From: NIOZ-UU13 sp048635425
Lineage (GTDB): Bacteria > Planctomycetota > Phycisphaerae > Sedimentisphaerales > Anaerobacaceae
Assembly (NCBI GenBank): GCA_048635425.1
Contig: JAIVYN010000001.1
Coordinates: 1-64,000, forward strand
DNA length: 64,000 bases
Reading direction: 5' to 3'
Shown: in pieces, positions 57,105 through 64,000 of the stretch
Position numbering within the stretch: the stretch's first letter is position 1
How the letters are laid out: every line of letters begins with the position of its first letter
Translations under genes and position numbers: made by a program
The notes under the pieces: generated by a model
The model's database searches: none
The model's input: the letters and a program-made list of their open reading frames with translations, nothing else
What the model was told of the DNA's origin: nothing

Positions 57105-58058
57105 ATGGATGAAAGAAGAAGACTCGTGCTACGTAGCGATTCGTCCTTCGCAGTCCCGATTTTATCGGGACGGAGAACGGATGTACTTCGCAGAGTAGGC
57201 TTCACACTTATTGAACTCTTGGTGGTGATTGCGATTATAGCATTATTGATGGCCATATTGATGCCGGCGCTCCAGGTAGCAAAGGAAATTGCCTCGGGGG
57301 TGGTCTGTTTGGGTAACCACAGGAGTCTCGTCGCAGGATGGATTATATACGCCGACGACAACGACGGCGTGCTGATGTGCAATGGGGCCTGCTATGATCA
57401 GGCGGATGACGATAGCCCGTGGGTCCACCGGCCCAAGAATCCTGCCGGCAGCAATCTGTCTTATAATCCGGCGCCGGAGAACATCAGGAATGAGGACCGC
57501 TATCGAGGGATACAGCAGGGGACGATGTGGCAGTACGTTAAGGATGTGGACGTCTATCACTGTCCCGGTGATAATCGCAGGAGCACAAGGCGGCCCCCAC
57601 GTGATTGTTTTCGCAGCTATTCTATCTCCTATGCTTTCGGCACCCGTCGCGCTAAAGATATTGGTAATCGGGGATACAATTACTATCTCAGGATGCAGGA
57701 TGTTAGAGATGCACCGCAGTATTATGTCTTTGTCGAAGAAGAGCATAACGGCAGCCGCTATGGTGAAAACGAAGGGGGATGGCATTTGCCTTATGACAGT
57801 GGTGGAAATCGCATAACTAATCCGGGCAGTTGGATCTTCTATGATCCTTTGGCTTCTTACCACAACAAGTCCAGCACGTTTGGATTTGCCGATGGCCATG
57901 CGGACAAGCGCAGATGGATGGATAAGCGAACCCTCCAGTTCATCAGGGAAAATGCCGAAAACCCGTCTTCCCATTCCGGAATACGTACATCTTCACCTGG
58001 CAATGAAGATGTCCGGTGGTTAATAGAACACTTTATCCAAACAAAACGTATCAAGTGA
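57105..58058 (+). CDS. Prepilin-like protein 1 (H-X9-DG type)
   Basis: The 317-residue protein has the type IV prepilin/type II secretion start GFTLIELLVVIAIIALLMA after a leader of 32 residues, much longer than the five to eight usual in this family. The body is a planctomycete pseudopilin with the closing H-X9-DG motif SYHNKSSTFGFADGHADKRR. The leader is coded in part by a palindrome (57153-57171), so an inserted element may have lengthened it and the true start is uncertain. Confidence 0.8.
   Translation: MDERRRLVLRSDSSFAVPILSGRRTDVLRRVGFTLIELLVVIAIIALLMAILMPALQVAKEIASGVVCLGNHRSLVAGWIIYADDNDGVLMCNGACYDQADDDSPWVHRPKNPAGSNLSYNPAPENIRNEDRYRGIQQGTMWQYVKDVDVYHCPGDNRRSTRRPPRDCFRSYSISYAFGTRRAKDIGNRGYNYYLRMQDVRDAPQYYVFVEEEHNGSRYGENEGGWHLPYDSGGNRITNPGSWIFYDPLASYHNKSSTFGFADGHADKRRWMDKRTLQFIRENAENPSSHSGIRTSSPGNEDVRWLIEHFIQTKRIK
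57153..57171. repeat. Palindrome in a prepilin leader
   Basis: GTCCCGAT-TTT-ATCGGGAC is a perfect inverted repeat with 8-base arms. It lies inside the leader codons of the first prepilin-like gene and resembles common dispersed palindromes. Confidence 0.6.
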
Positions 58059-58176
58059 TTGCCGTTCCTTGATACCTCTCAATTCGCCACAGAAGCTGTA
58101 AAATAGCGCCTCATGGACCGTTTTTTGCGATTGGTTTCTATCTTGTTTGGTGTCGGATTAAATTATCGAAAAAAGC

Positions 58177-58206
58177 TTGCATTTCTGCGACTGAGTGTAT
58201 TATAAT
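58177..58206 (+). promoter_or_regulatory. Promoter of prepilin-like gene 2
   Basis: TTGCAT at 58177-58182 and a perfect TATAAT at 58201-58206 are 18 bases apart. The same promoter precedes gene 3. Confidence 0.7.
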
Positions 58207-58238
58207 AATGGCAGAGACGCACACCGAGGAGACTCATC

Positions 58239-58286
58239 ATGTCTGGTGAAAATTCTCGGTTTGGAAAGGCTTCTTCCAAAGAGTAG
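58239..58286 (+). CDS. 15-residue leader ORF of prepilin-like gene 2
   Basis: ATG at 58239 follows GAGGAG by seven bases and the ORF encodes MSGENSRFGKASSKE. Its TAG is part of the TAGGAGA ribosome binding site of the prepilin gene that starts 11 bases later, an arrangement for translational coupling. The copy before gene 3 differs at one residue. Confidence 0.5.
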   Translation: MSGENSRFGKASSKE

Positions 58287-58296
58287 GAGAACTGAT

Positions 58297-59091
58297 ATGT
58301 ATAAAGGAAAAGGGTTTACCTTGATAGAGCTTTTGGTGGTAATCGCTATCATCGCAGTGCTGATGGCGATATTGCTGCCGGCACTGCACCGTGTCAGAGA
58401 ACAGGGCAAGCGTGCGGTTTGCCTTAGCAATCTGAAGCAGTTGGGATTGTCGTGGATTATGTACGCCGATGATAACGATGATGTCCTTGTCAACGGCGCG
58501 ATAGGCTATAGCAATGCCACCACGGGCTGGGGCAAACACGCAAATGAGGTGGCCTGGGTCGATCGGCTTGCAACCGGGTGGGACGAACAGCAGGACGCAA
58601 TCAGGGACGGCGCTTTGTGGCCTTATGTTAAGGATGTCAAAATGTACAGGTGCCCGACGGGGCTGCCCGAAGAGGCGCTGACATACGCAATAATGTTCTC
58701 AATGAATTCTGTTAACCATCCCCCGACCCAGGGAGTAAAGGGCGCACACATCAAGAAAAGGATGGAGATTCATAATCCTGCACCTCCTTACAGAATCGTT
58801 TTTATTGATGAGGGCTGGATGACACCGGATGCCTTTGCCGTTCATTATGACACTGAGCAATGGTGGGATGACGCCCCCGTCCGACACGGCGACGGCACAA
58901 CCCTCTCTTTTGCGGACGGACACAGTGAGCATTGGAAGTGGAAAGGCATCGACACGATAAAACGTGCCAGAGTCGTCGAGCGCAGCCACCAGGGCAACTG
59001 GGGACCCGAAACGCCCACGGGTTTCCGGGACCTGTACAGGATGCAGAAGGGTTGTTGGGGGAAATTAGGTTATACACCAACTCATCCATAG
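58297..59091 (+). CDS. Prepilin-like protein 2 (H-X9-DG type)
   Basis: The 264-residue protein starts MYKGKGFTLIELLVVIAIIA, with a seven-residue basic leader and a prepilin peptidase site after Gly. The N-terminal helix is followed by YADDNDDVLVNGAIGYSN, MYRCPTGLPEEALTY and RHGDGTTLSFADGHSEHWKW (H-X9-DG). Such proteins are numerous in planctomycetes and are thought to be pseudopilins or export-apparatus substrates. The ATG at 58297 follows TAGGAGA. It is about 80% similar to protein 3, its tandem copy. Confidence 0.88.
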   Translation: MYKGKGFTLIELLVVIAIIAVLMAILLPALHRVREQGKRAVCLSNLKQLGLSWIMYADDNDDVLVNGAIGYSNATTGWGKHANEVAWVDRLATGWDEQQDAIRDGALWPYVKDVKMYRCPTGLPEEALTYAIMFSMNSVNHPPTQGVKGAHIKKRMEIHNPAPPYRIVFIDEGWMTPDAFAVHYDTEQWWDDAPVRHGDGTTLSFADGHSEHWKWKGIDTIKRARVVERSHQGNWGPETPTGFRDLYRMQKGCWGKLGYTPTHP

Positions 59092-59296
59092 CCCTAACTT
59101 TTTGTGCTTATCGATTTTTGTTCCGCCGGGCCTGCAAGTGAGTTGTTTGGGGCAGGTGATGAGTGTGCCCGGCGTTAATCACTTTGTGTTCTTGTTGATA
59201 AGGGGGCTTTTGTGGTCAGGCGGTTTTTGATTTGATGAGCCCAAAACGCTTGTAGCTGCTCGGCTTGCCGTGTCGGATTGAATTATCGAAAAAAGC

Positions 59297-59326
59297 TTGC
59301 ATTTCTGCGACTGAGTGTATTATAAT
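59297..59326 (+). promoter_or_regulatory. Promoter of prepilin-like gene 3
   Basis: TTGCAT at 59297-59302 and TATAAT at 59321-59326, 18 bases apart, identical to the promoter of gene 2. Confidence 0.7.
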
Positions 59327-59358
59327 AATGTCAGAGACGCACACCGAGGAGACTCATC

Positions 59359-59406
59359 ATGTCTGGTGAAAATTCTCGGTTTGGAAAGGCTTTTTCAAAA
59401 GAGTAG
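59359..59406 (+). CDS. 15-residue leader ORF of prepilin-like gene 3
   Basis: It encodes MSGENSRFGKAFSKE behind GAGGAG, with TAG inside the next ribosome binding site. The two base changes from copy 1 near the end give one replacement (Ser to Phe) and one silent change. Confidence 0.5.
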   Translation: MSGENSRFGKAFSKE

Positions 59407-59416
59407 GAGAACTGAT

Positions 59417-60214
59417 ATGGGAAAAGGAAAAGGATTTACATTGATAGAACTTTTGGTGGTAATTGCTATCATCGCAGTACTGATGGCAATATTGATACCG
59501 GCACTGCACAGAGCCAGGGAGCAGGGCAGGCGAGCGCTTTGCCTGAGCAATCTGAAGCAGCTGACGATGGCGTGGATTATGTACGCCGATGATAACGACG
59601 ATGTCCTCGTCAACGGCGCCATAGGCTATAGCAATGCCGAGACGGGCTGGGGCAAACACAAAGGTGAAAAGGCATGGGTCGATCGTCTTGCAACCGGGTG
59701 GGATGAACAGCAGGACGCGATCAGGGACGGCGCCTTGTGGCCTTATGTTCCGGATGTCAAAATGTACAGGTGCCCGACGGGGCGGAAAGAAGAGGCGCTG
59801 ACATACGCTATAATGTTTTCTATGAATGCTGTTAACCATACCTGGGTCCAAGGAGTACCTAATACCCACATCAAGAAAAGGACCGAGATTCATAATCCGG
59901 CCCCTCCCTACAGACTTGTTTTCATCGATGAAGGCTATATGACTCCGGATGCTTATGCTGTTTATTATAGAGATGAGTACTGGTTTGACAGCCCTCCGGT
60001 CCGACATGGGGACGGGACGACCCTCTCCTTTGCGGATGGACACAGTGACCACTGGAGGTGGAGGGGCACCGATACGATAAAGCATGCCAGAGACGAGGAA
60101 AACACTGGTCCCCAGGTCGGGTGGACGCCGCAAACGCCCGCAGGTTACCGAGACCTTTACAGGATGCAGAAGGGTTGTTGGGGGAGATTAGGTTATACGC
60201 CAACTCATCCGTAG
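59417..60214 (+). CDS. Prepilin-like protein 3 (H-X9-DG type)
   Basis: The 265-residue tandem copy of protein 2 starts MGKGKGFTLIELLVVIAIIA and shares its motifs, with RHGDGTTLSFADGHSDHWRW near the end and the same closing RLGYTPTHP. Differences gather in the middle (PNTHIKKRTEIHNP region) and before the end. The start, the leader ORF and the promoter are conserved. Confidence 0.88.
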   Translation: MGKGKGFTLIELLVVIAIIAVLMAILIPALHRAREQGRRALCLSNLKQLTMAWIMYADDNDDVLVNGAIGYSNAETGWGKHKGEKAWVDRLATGWDEQQDAIRDGALWPYVPDVKMYRCPTGRKEEALTYAIMFSMNAVNHTWVQGVPNTHIKKRTEIHNPAPPYRLVFIDEGYMTPDAYAVYYRDEYWFDSPPVRHGDGTTLSFADGHSDHWRWRGTDTIKHARDEENTGPQVGWTPQTPAGYRDLYRMQKGCWGRLGYTPTHP

Positions 60215-60320
60215 CCCTGCCTCTTAAATTAACAGCGGTTGTTCCATATCGGGGTGATGGCATAGTGTGGGCCGGGCGAACCTGATGTGAACAAGCTGGA
60301 CAATCCAGCCTGGCCAGAGG

Positions 60321-60509
60321 TTACTGAGTCTTGTTGGGGTCTGCTTTTAGCTCGAGGTCGGGCTTTCCTGAAAGAAGACGTCGTACTTCCATTTTGGTGG
60401 CCCATTTGTGAGCATTGAGCCCATAGTATACTGACAGCCTGGATTTGATTGTTTTATTACTGTTGCCTGTTTTTTTCATTTTGTACTGTTCCTCATTTTT
60501 ATCGACCAT
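60321..60509 (-). CDS. Small hypothetical protein
   Basis: From the ATG at 60509 the frame encodes 62 residues (MVDKNEEQYKMKKTGNSNKT, then SRLSVYYGLNAHKWATKMEV), basic and soluble. A longer TTG start at 60590 is possible. No good ribosome binding site is seen and no family is recognised. Confidence 0.4.
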   Translation of the reverse strand: MVDKNEEQYKMKKTGNSNKTIKSRLSVYYGLNAHKWATKMEVRRLLSGKPDLELKADPNKTQ

Positions 60510-60765
60510 TATGGCAATTTTCTTTAGGATAGATTCCCGCGAGGTTTGGGCGGTTAATGGTGAGAAAAAGAAACTCCCTGTGTCTTGCAAGGGTAATTCC
60601 GGACCTGTTCCATGATGTTTTCCTCATATAGTTAAGTTAATGATTTTAATTACTGGTCTGGTTATAAGTAATATGCTATATTCGGTACGGACTTCTAACG
60701 GGGCTGGTGTGCGGTGAAGGTCGGTAAAAAACTGAAAAAGGATGAAAATCCTCTACAATTTCCTC

Positions 60766-60793
60766 TTGATAAGTTGCTCAATAGTCATATAAT
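60766..60793 (+). promoter_or_regulatory. Promoter of the coiled-coil lipoprotein gene
   Basis: TTGATA at 60766-60771 and TATAAT at 60788-60793 are 16 bases apart, about 50 bases upstream of the gene. Confidence 0.55.
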
Positions 60794-60843
60794 TTCGCTT
60801 GAGTTGAGATGTGGAAATTTAAGATTTTTGAAAGGGTAGAAAA

Positions 60844-61224
60844 ATGAAGAATGTGAGAAATGCTGTTCTCTGCTGTCTGATTGCACTTTGTCTATTTGCT
60901 ATCTTGGGATGCGGCAAGAAGGCAGACGAGAACAAACCTATCAGTGAGGTGAAGGCCGAAGCCGAAAAGCTGGACACGGATGGATTAAGAGCTATGGCAA
61001 TGGTGTACCAAAAGGCAATCGCGGCCAAGAACAGCGAGATTGAGAAACTGACTGCTAAACTCAAGGACATCCCAGTCACAGAAATGATGGGCGATGAAGC
61101 TAAGGAGCTAAAGGCCGATATTGACAATCTAAACACGTCCATATCTGCGCTCAAAGAGCGATTTGAGGTCTATTATCAAAAGCTGAAAGAGCAAGGTGGT
61201 GACCTGTCTGGTCTTCAGATATAA
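60844..61224 (+). CDS. Coiled-coil lipoprotein
   Basis: The 126-residue protein has a lipoprotein signal ending LFAILGC (Cys at about 23) and a helical, charged mature part (AAKNSEIEKLTAKLKDIP, LNTSISALKERFEVYYQKLK) that would form a coiled coil. It is an envelope lipoprotein of unknown role. MscS follows. Confidence 0.75.
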   Translation: MKNVRNAVLCCLIALCLFAILGCGKKADENKPISEVKAEAEKLDTDGLRAMAMVYQKAIAAKNSEIEKLTAKLKDIPVTEMMGDEAKELKADIDNLNTSISALKERFEVYYQKLKEQGGDLSGLQI

Positions 61225-61361
61225 GCCGGAATCAATAAGTGTTTACTGTCATCGTTTGAATACTATTGGTTGTTACAGCAAGTTTGCTTGCATTTTCTTG
61301 TGTGCCGACTCAATAGCAAGAATGTCTGTGAATGTATCCACAGACTGAAAGGGTAATCACA

Positions 61362-62204
61362 ATGAATACAGGTATAGAAGCTATCTTACAACAGGTCTAT
61401 GAATATTTAGCCCAATATGGATTTAAGGTCATAGGGGCCATAATAATCCTTCTCGTTGGTCGATGGCTGGCCAAATTCATCTCACAATGGATAGAAAGAG
61501 TACTTATCAAATCTCGCGTTGACAAGACATTAGCTAAATTTGCCAAGAATTTAAGTAACATGGTTATGCTAATATTTGTCCTTATCGCTGCCATGGCAAG
61601 GCTGGGAGTTGAAACAGCTCAGTTTGCAATAGTTCTTGGTGCAGCGGGTTTAGCTATAGGATTGGCCCTACAAGGTTCACTCTCTAATTTTGCTTCGGGT
61701 TTTCTAATGATTATTTTCCGTCCCTTTAAGGTCGGAGATTTTATTGAGGCAGCAGGAGTGAAGGGAACAGTCATTGAAATTCAGTTATTCAATACGATTA
61801 TCAATACTCCAGATAATATTCGTGCGATAATCCCTAACGCTCAGATAACAGGTGGTAATGTTTTGAATTACACGACCAATGGGACAAGACGTGTTGATTT
61901 GGTAATTGGCGTTTCCTATGAAGATGACCTTAAAAAGGCCAAGCGAGTAATCGAGGGGGTTCTGGCCGGAGATGATAGAGTTCTCAAAGACCCCAATCCT
62001 ACCGTAGCGGTCTATGAGCTTGGGGACAGCAGCGTCAATTTTGTCGTTCGTCCCTGGGTCAAATCAGTAGATTACTGGGACGCCTATTTCGACATTACTT
62101 CAAAAGTAAAGCTTGCTCTCGATGAGAATGGTATATCGATACCTTATCCGCAGCAAGATATTCATCTCAAGAGCGGGGTTTTTCAAAGCAGCAAACCGGT
62201 TTAA
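61362..62204 (+). CDS. mscS: Small-conductance mechanosensitive channel
   Basis: The 280-residue protein has three membrane helices; the pore helix reads AIVLGAAGLAIGLALQGSLS with the Gly/Ala pattern of MscS, followed by NFASGFLMIIFRPFKVGDFI and the beta domain IIPNAQITGGNVLNYT. It opens under membrane tension and releases solutes in osmotic downshock. The ATG at 61362 is preferred over an in-frame ATG at 61332 because MNTGIEAI matches the family start. Confidence 0.93.
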   Translation: MNTGIEAILQQVYEYLAQYGFKVIGAIIILLVGRWLAKFISQWIERVLIKSRVDKTLAKFAKNLSNMVMLIFVLIAAMARLGVETAQFAIVLGAAGLAIGLALQGSLSNFASGFLMIIFRPFKVGDFIEAAGVKGTVIEIQLFNTIINTPDNIRAIIPNAQITGGNVLNYTTNGTRRVDLVIGVSYEDDLKKAKRVIEGVLAGDDRVLKDPNPTVAVYELGDSSVNFVVRPWVKSVDYWDAYFDITSKVKLALDENGISIPYPQQDIHLKSGVFQSSKPV

Positions 62205-62279
62205 TCAAAAAAAGAGGCGATAAACATCAATCTTTAAGCTGATGTTTTATAAACGTGTTTGATTGGATAGGAGTATATT

Positions 62280-63308
62280 ATGCGTTATAGAGTGTTAATT
62301 CAGATGTTGTTTCTTGCAGGATTTGCCCATTCCGTTTACGCCGATGAAATTATTTTCAAGAATGGAGACCGTCTTACCGGCAAAATTGACCATGTTCTGG
62401 AAGGCAAGATGCTTTTCAAATCGGATGCTATCGGCGATGTAACCATAGACATATCAAAGATAAAAACGTTCAGTACTGATGACCCGATAGCAGTGCATCT
62501 CAAGGATGAAAACGTTCTTTTACAAAAGATAGTAAGCTCGGAACCCGGCAAGTTCGGCATCGAAGGGGTTGGTACAGTAAAGGCTCAGGATTTTGATCTG
62601 GCTGAAATCTCTTCGATAAATCCCCCCCCGAAGCCCGATCCGAAGTGGACGGGAAATCTTTCAGCCGGGCTCACTTCTACTCACGGTAATACAAAAACTG
62701 AATCTATTAGTGGTAGTGTTAATCTCAGCAAAAGAACCGAAAATGACCGTACCCAGATAAGTGCAGATTATGCAAAAAGCAAACGGGAGGACCCGGATAC
62801 AGGTGAAAAGGATACTACAGAGGATTGGTGGCGGTCAAAAGCGAAGTATGACTACTTCTTTACAAAAAAGCTGTATGGATATCTGGACGGCCGGTATGAA
62901 AAGGATGCTATTGCCCAACTTGACCGAAGGATGATTGTTGGCGGCGGTGCCGGTTATCAATGGATTGAGTCGGAAGATTTGAATTTTTCGACCGAATTTG
63001 GTATGGCCTCTCTCTATGAGAAGTTTGATAACCAGACCGACAGCAATAGTGAAGTGTCGATACAGGCAGGATATAATTTCGACAAGACGTTAATGAAGAA
63101 CGTCAAGTTTATGCACGATCTGACATATTATCCGAGTACGGAAAAGGTATCTGATTATTTTCTCACATCAACTGCCGAGCTTAGGGCCTATTTTACCAGC
63201 ACAATGTTTACGACTTTTAAGGTTATCTTTGATTACGATGCTACACCTGCTATTGGTTCTCACAAAACCGATACTAAGTACCTTTTCGGCGTAGGTTACA
63301 GCTTTTAA
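62280..63308 (+). CDS. DUF481 outer-membrane protein
   Basis: The 342-residue protein has a signal peptide (VLIQMLFLAGFAHSVYA), a beta domain (EIIFKNGDRLTGKIDHVLEG, DVTIDISKIKTFST) and from about residue 120 a DUF481 beta barrel (WTGNLSAGLTSTHGNTKTES), ending in an aromatic residue (YLFGVGYSF) as outer-membrane barrels do. Members are YdiY-like and often induced by salt or acid stress. It follows mscS, which fits a stress or osmotic context. Confidence 0.88.
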   Translation: MRYRVLIQMLFLAGFAHSVYADEIIFKNGDRLTGKIDHVLEGKMLFKSDAIGDVTIDISKIKTFSTDDPIAVHLKDENVLLQKIVSSEPGKFGIEGVGTVKAQDFDLAEISSINPPPKPDPKWTGNLSAGLTSTHGNTKTESISGSVNLSKRTENDRTQISADYAKSKREDPDTGEKDTTEDWWRSKAKYDYFFTKKLYGYLDGRYEKDAIAQLDRRMIVGGGAGYQWIESEDLNFSTEFGMASLYEKFDNQTDSNSEVSIQAGYNFDKTLMKNVKFMHDLTYYPSTEKVSDYFLTSTAELRAYFTSTMFTTFKVIFDYDATPAIGSHKTDTKYLFGVGYSF

Positions 63309-63510
63309 GGTCAGGTTTCTTTTTCTGCAAGGTGCACAGCTATGTCAATTGATATCCAACGATTAGTCGGCTGTCGGGGCCTTTGGAATATGTGCTATTC
63401 TACGAAGAAACTCAATAAATGCTGAGATCGGATTTCTGTAATACAACGATTAACAGGCATGTAAATATACGCTGGTTGATGGAGCGGAAATAATCAGGAA
63501 AGGTATTACA

Positions 63511-64000
63511 ATGAATAAAATCACGTTATCGATATTTGTTGTCTCGGCGTTGGCCATAACAGGTTGTCGGAGCGTTTATTACAAAACAATGGAGGCGTTT
63601 GGCCAACACAAGCGAGATTTATTAGTGAATCGTGTTGAAGATGCCCGTGACGCTCAAGAGGACGCCAAGGAACAATTCCAATCAGCTCTGGAGAAGTTTA
63701 GTGCCGTTGTCGAGTTCAGTGGTGGTAAACTGGAAGAAAAGTACAAGCAACTCAAGAGCGAACTTGACAAAAGCCAGTCAAAAGCAAGGAGCGTGCGGAA
63801 CCATATAGCCGGCGTTGAAAATGTTGCTAAGGATCTTTTCGATGAATGGGAATCCGAATTGGACCAATACGCCAGTAATGAGCTGCGTCGCTCAAGTGAG
63901 CAAAAACTTAAACAGACACGTCAGCGGTACTCACAGCTTATTACCGCAATGAAACGCGCAGAGAGCAAAATAGCACCTGTCCTTACTGCTTTCGGTGACC
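63511..64000 (+). CDS. DUF2959-type lipoprotein, N-terminal part
   Basis: The gene runs off the window after 163 codons. It starts with a lipoprotein signal (ISVVSALAITGC-like: SALAITGC) and a helical, charged body: YYKTMEAFGQHKRDLLVNRV, EDARDAQEDAKEQFQ, SALEKFSAVVEFSGGKLEEK and SEQKLKQTRQRYSQL. This matches the DUF2959 family of unknown function. The ATG follows AGGAAAGG. Confidence 0.8.
   Translation, partial: MNKITLSIFVVSALAITGCRSVYYKTMEAFGQHKRDLLVNRVEDARDAQEDAKEQFQSALEKFSAVVEFSGGKLEEKYKQLKSELDKSQSKARSVRNHIAGVENVAKDLFDEWESELDQYASNELRRSSEQKLKQTRQRYSQLITAMKRAESKIAPVLTAFGD

Larger units (their letters stand above)
59092..59416. other. Intergenic region between the tandem prepilin genes
   Basis: The right half (from 59270) is the duplicated promoter and leader. 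The left half shows no gene, repeat or clear terminator. Confidence 0.5.
58150..60214 (+). repeat. Tandem duplication, 1,120-bp period
   Basis: The unit starts at GTGTCGGATT (58150 and 59270) and contains promoter, small leader ORF and prepilin-like gene. Over the first 145 bases the two copies differ at only a few positions; the gene bodies differ more, mostly in the second half. Confidence 0.85.

Noticed and set aside
57243..57974. 243-codon minus-strand frame opposite prepilin-like gene 1
   Set aside because: Shadow frame, as for the similar ones opposite genes 2 and 3.

Overview
The window looks like chromosomal DNA from a Gram-negative planctomycete, most likely of the class Phycisphaerae (Sedimentisphaerales-like). 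This is inferred from gene content, not measured. Three genes encode prepilin-like proteins with the FTLIELLVVIAIIA start and the H-X9-DG ending that planctomycetes carry in many copies. There are two ClpP paralogues, a Tat-exported lipoprotein of the fucose-isomerase type, a peptidoglycan elongation and division gene set, an apolipoprotein N-acyltransferase and many short lipoproteins. Base composition is moderate and TTG and GTG starts occur.

Layout. (1) 1-2.2 kb: end of a peptidoglycan-binding protein and a calcineurin-like phosphoesterase. (2) 2.2-5.4 kb, minus strand: a two-domain glycosyltransferase followed by exonuclease III. (3) 5.6-14.1 kb, plus strand: a nine-function sulfur operon, namely Rrf2 regulator, cysK, cysE, nadA, a fused metX-metW, metY, three-domain nifU and nifS. 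(4) 14.1-20.1 kb: tRNA-Leu and a block of envelope lipoproteins, with a BamE-like pair, two DUF4097 proteins, the remnant of a third, and an M1-like peptidase between them. (5) 20.1-22.7 kb: proA-proB. (6) 22.8-28.6 kb: tRNA-Gly and a shortened division cluster (mraZ, a small ORF, rsmH, a LysM protein, ftsL, ftsI) that ends in a broken glycosyltransferase. (7) 28.7-40.5 kb, minus strand: DNA methyltransferase, lnt and a HEAT-repeat lipoprotein; then a coiled-coil membrane protein, a 52-aa membrane protein, mreB, mreC, mreD, mrdA and a zinc-ribbon protein. (8) 40.6-45.6 kb, minus strand: tRNA-Gly, trigger factor, two clpP genes, a lipoprotein and a HEPN/MNT pair. (9) 46-53.3 kb: an exported PIMT-like methyltransferase, a DMT transporter, tRNA-Ser, PadR with its membrane partner, a Tat lipoprotein and rpsU. 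(10) 53.5-64 kb, plus strand: hflX, an esterase, three prepilin-like genes (two from a recent tandem duplication), MscS, a DUF481 protein and a DUF2959 protein.

The most unusual feature is between genes. Many intercistronic gaps are filled by short words reiterated with small changes (for example CGTATTGCGTAT, GTGAGTGGTGAGTA, ATTGACTATTGA, TCAGGTTATCAGG, TTTAGGCACTTTAG, CTGACATCTGACTT), usually arranged as imperfect hairpins. They abut or supply the stop codons of proA, proB, mreC, mreB, hflX and a clpP. One encodes the hydrophobic core of a lipoprotein signal peptide. A 200-bp copy pair lies inverted around ftsL-ftsI...mrdA-mreD. Several other palindromic or MITE-like elements, some inside coding leaders, add to a repeat-rich genome.

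All calls rest on reading the sequence and on recognised family motifs; no database search was possible.
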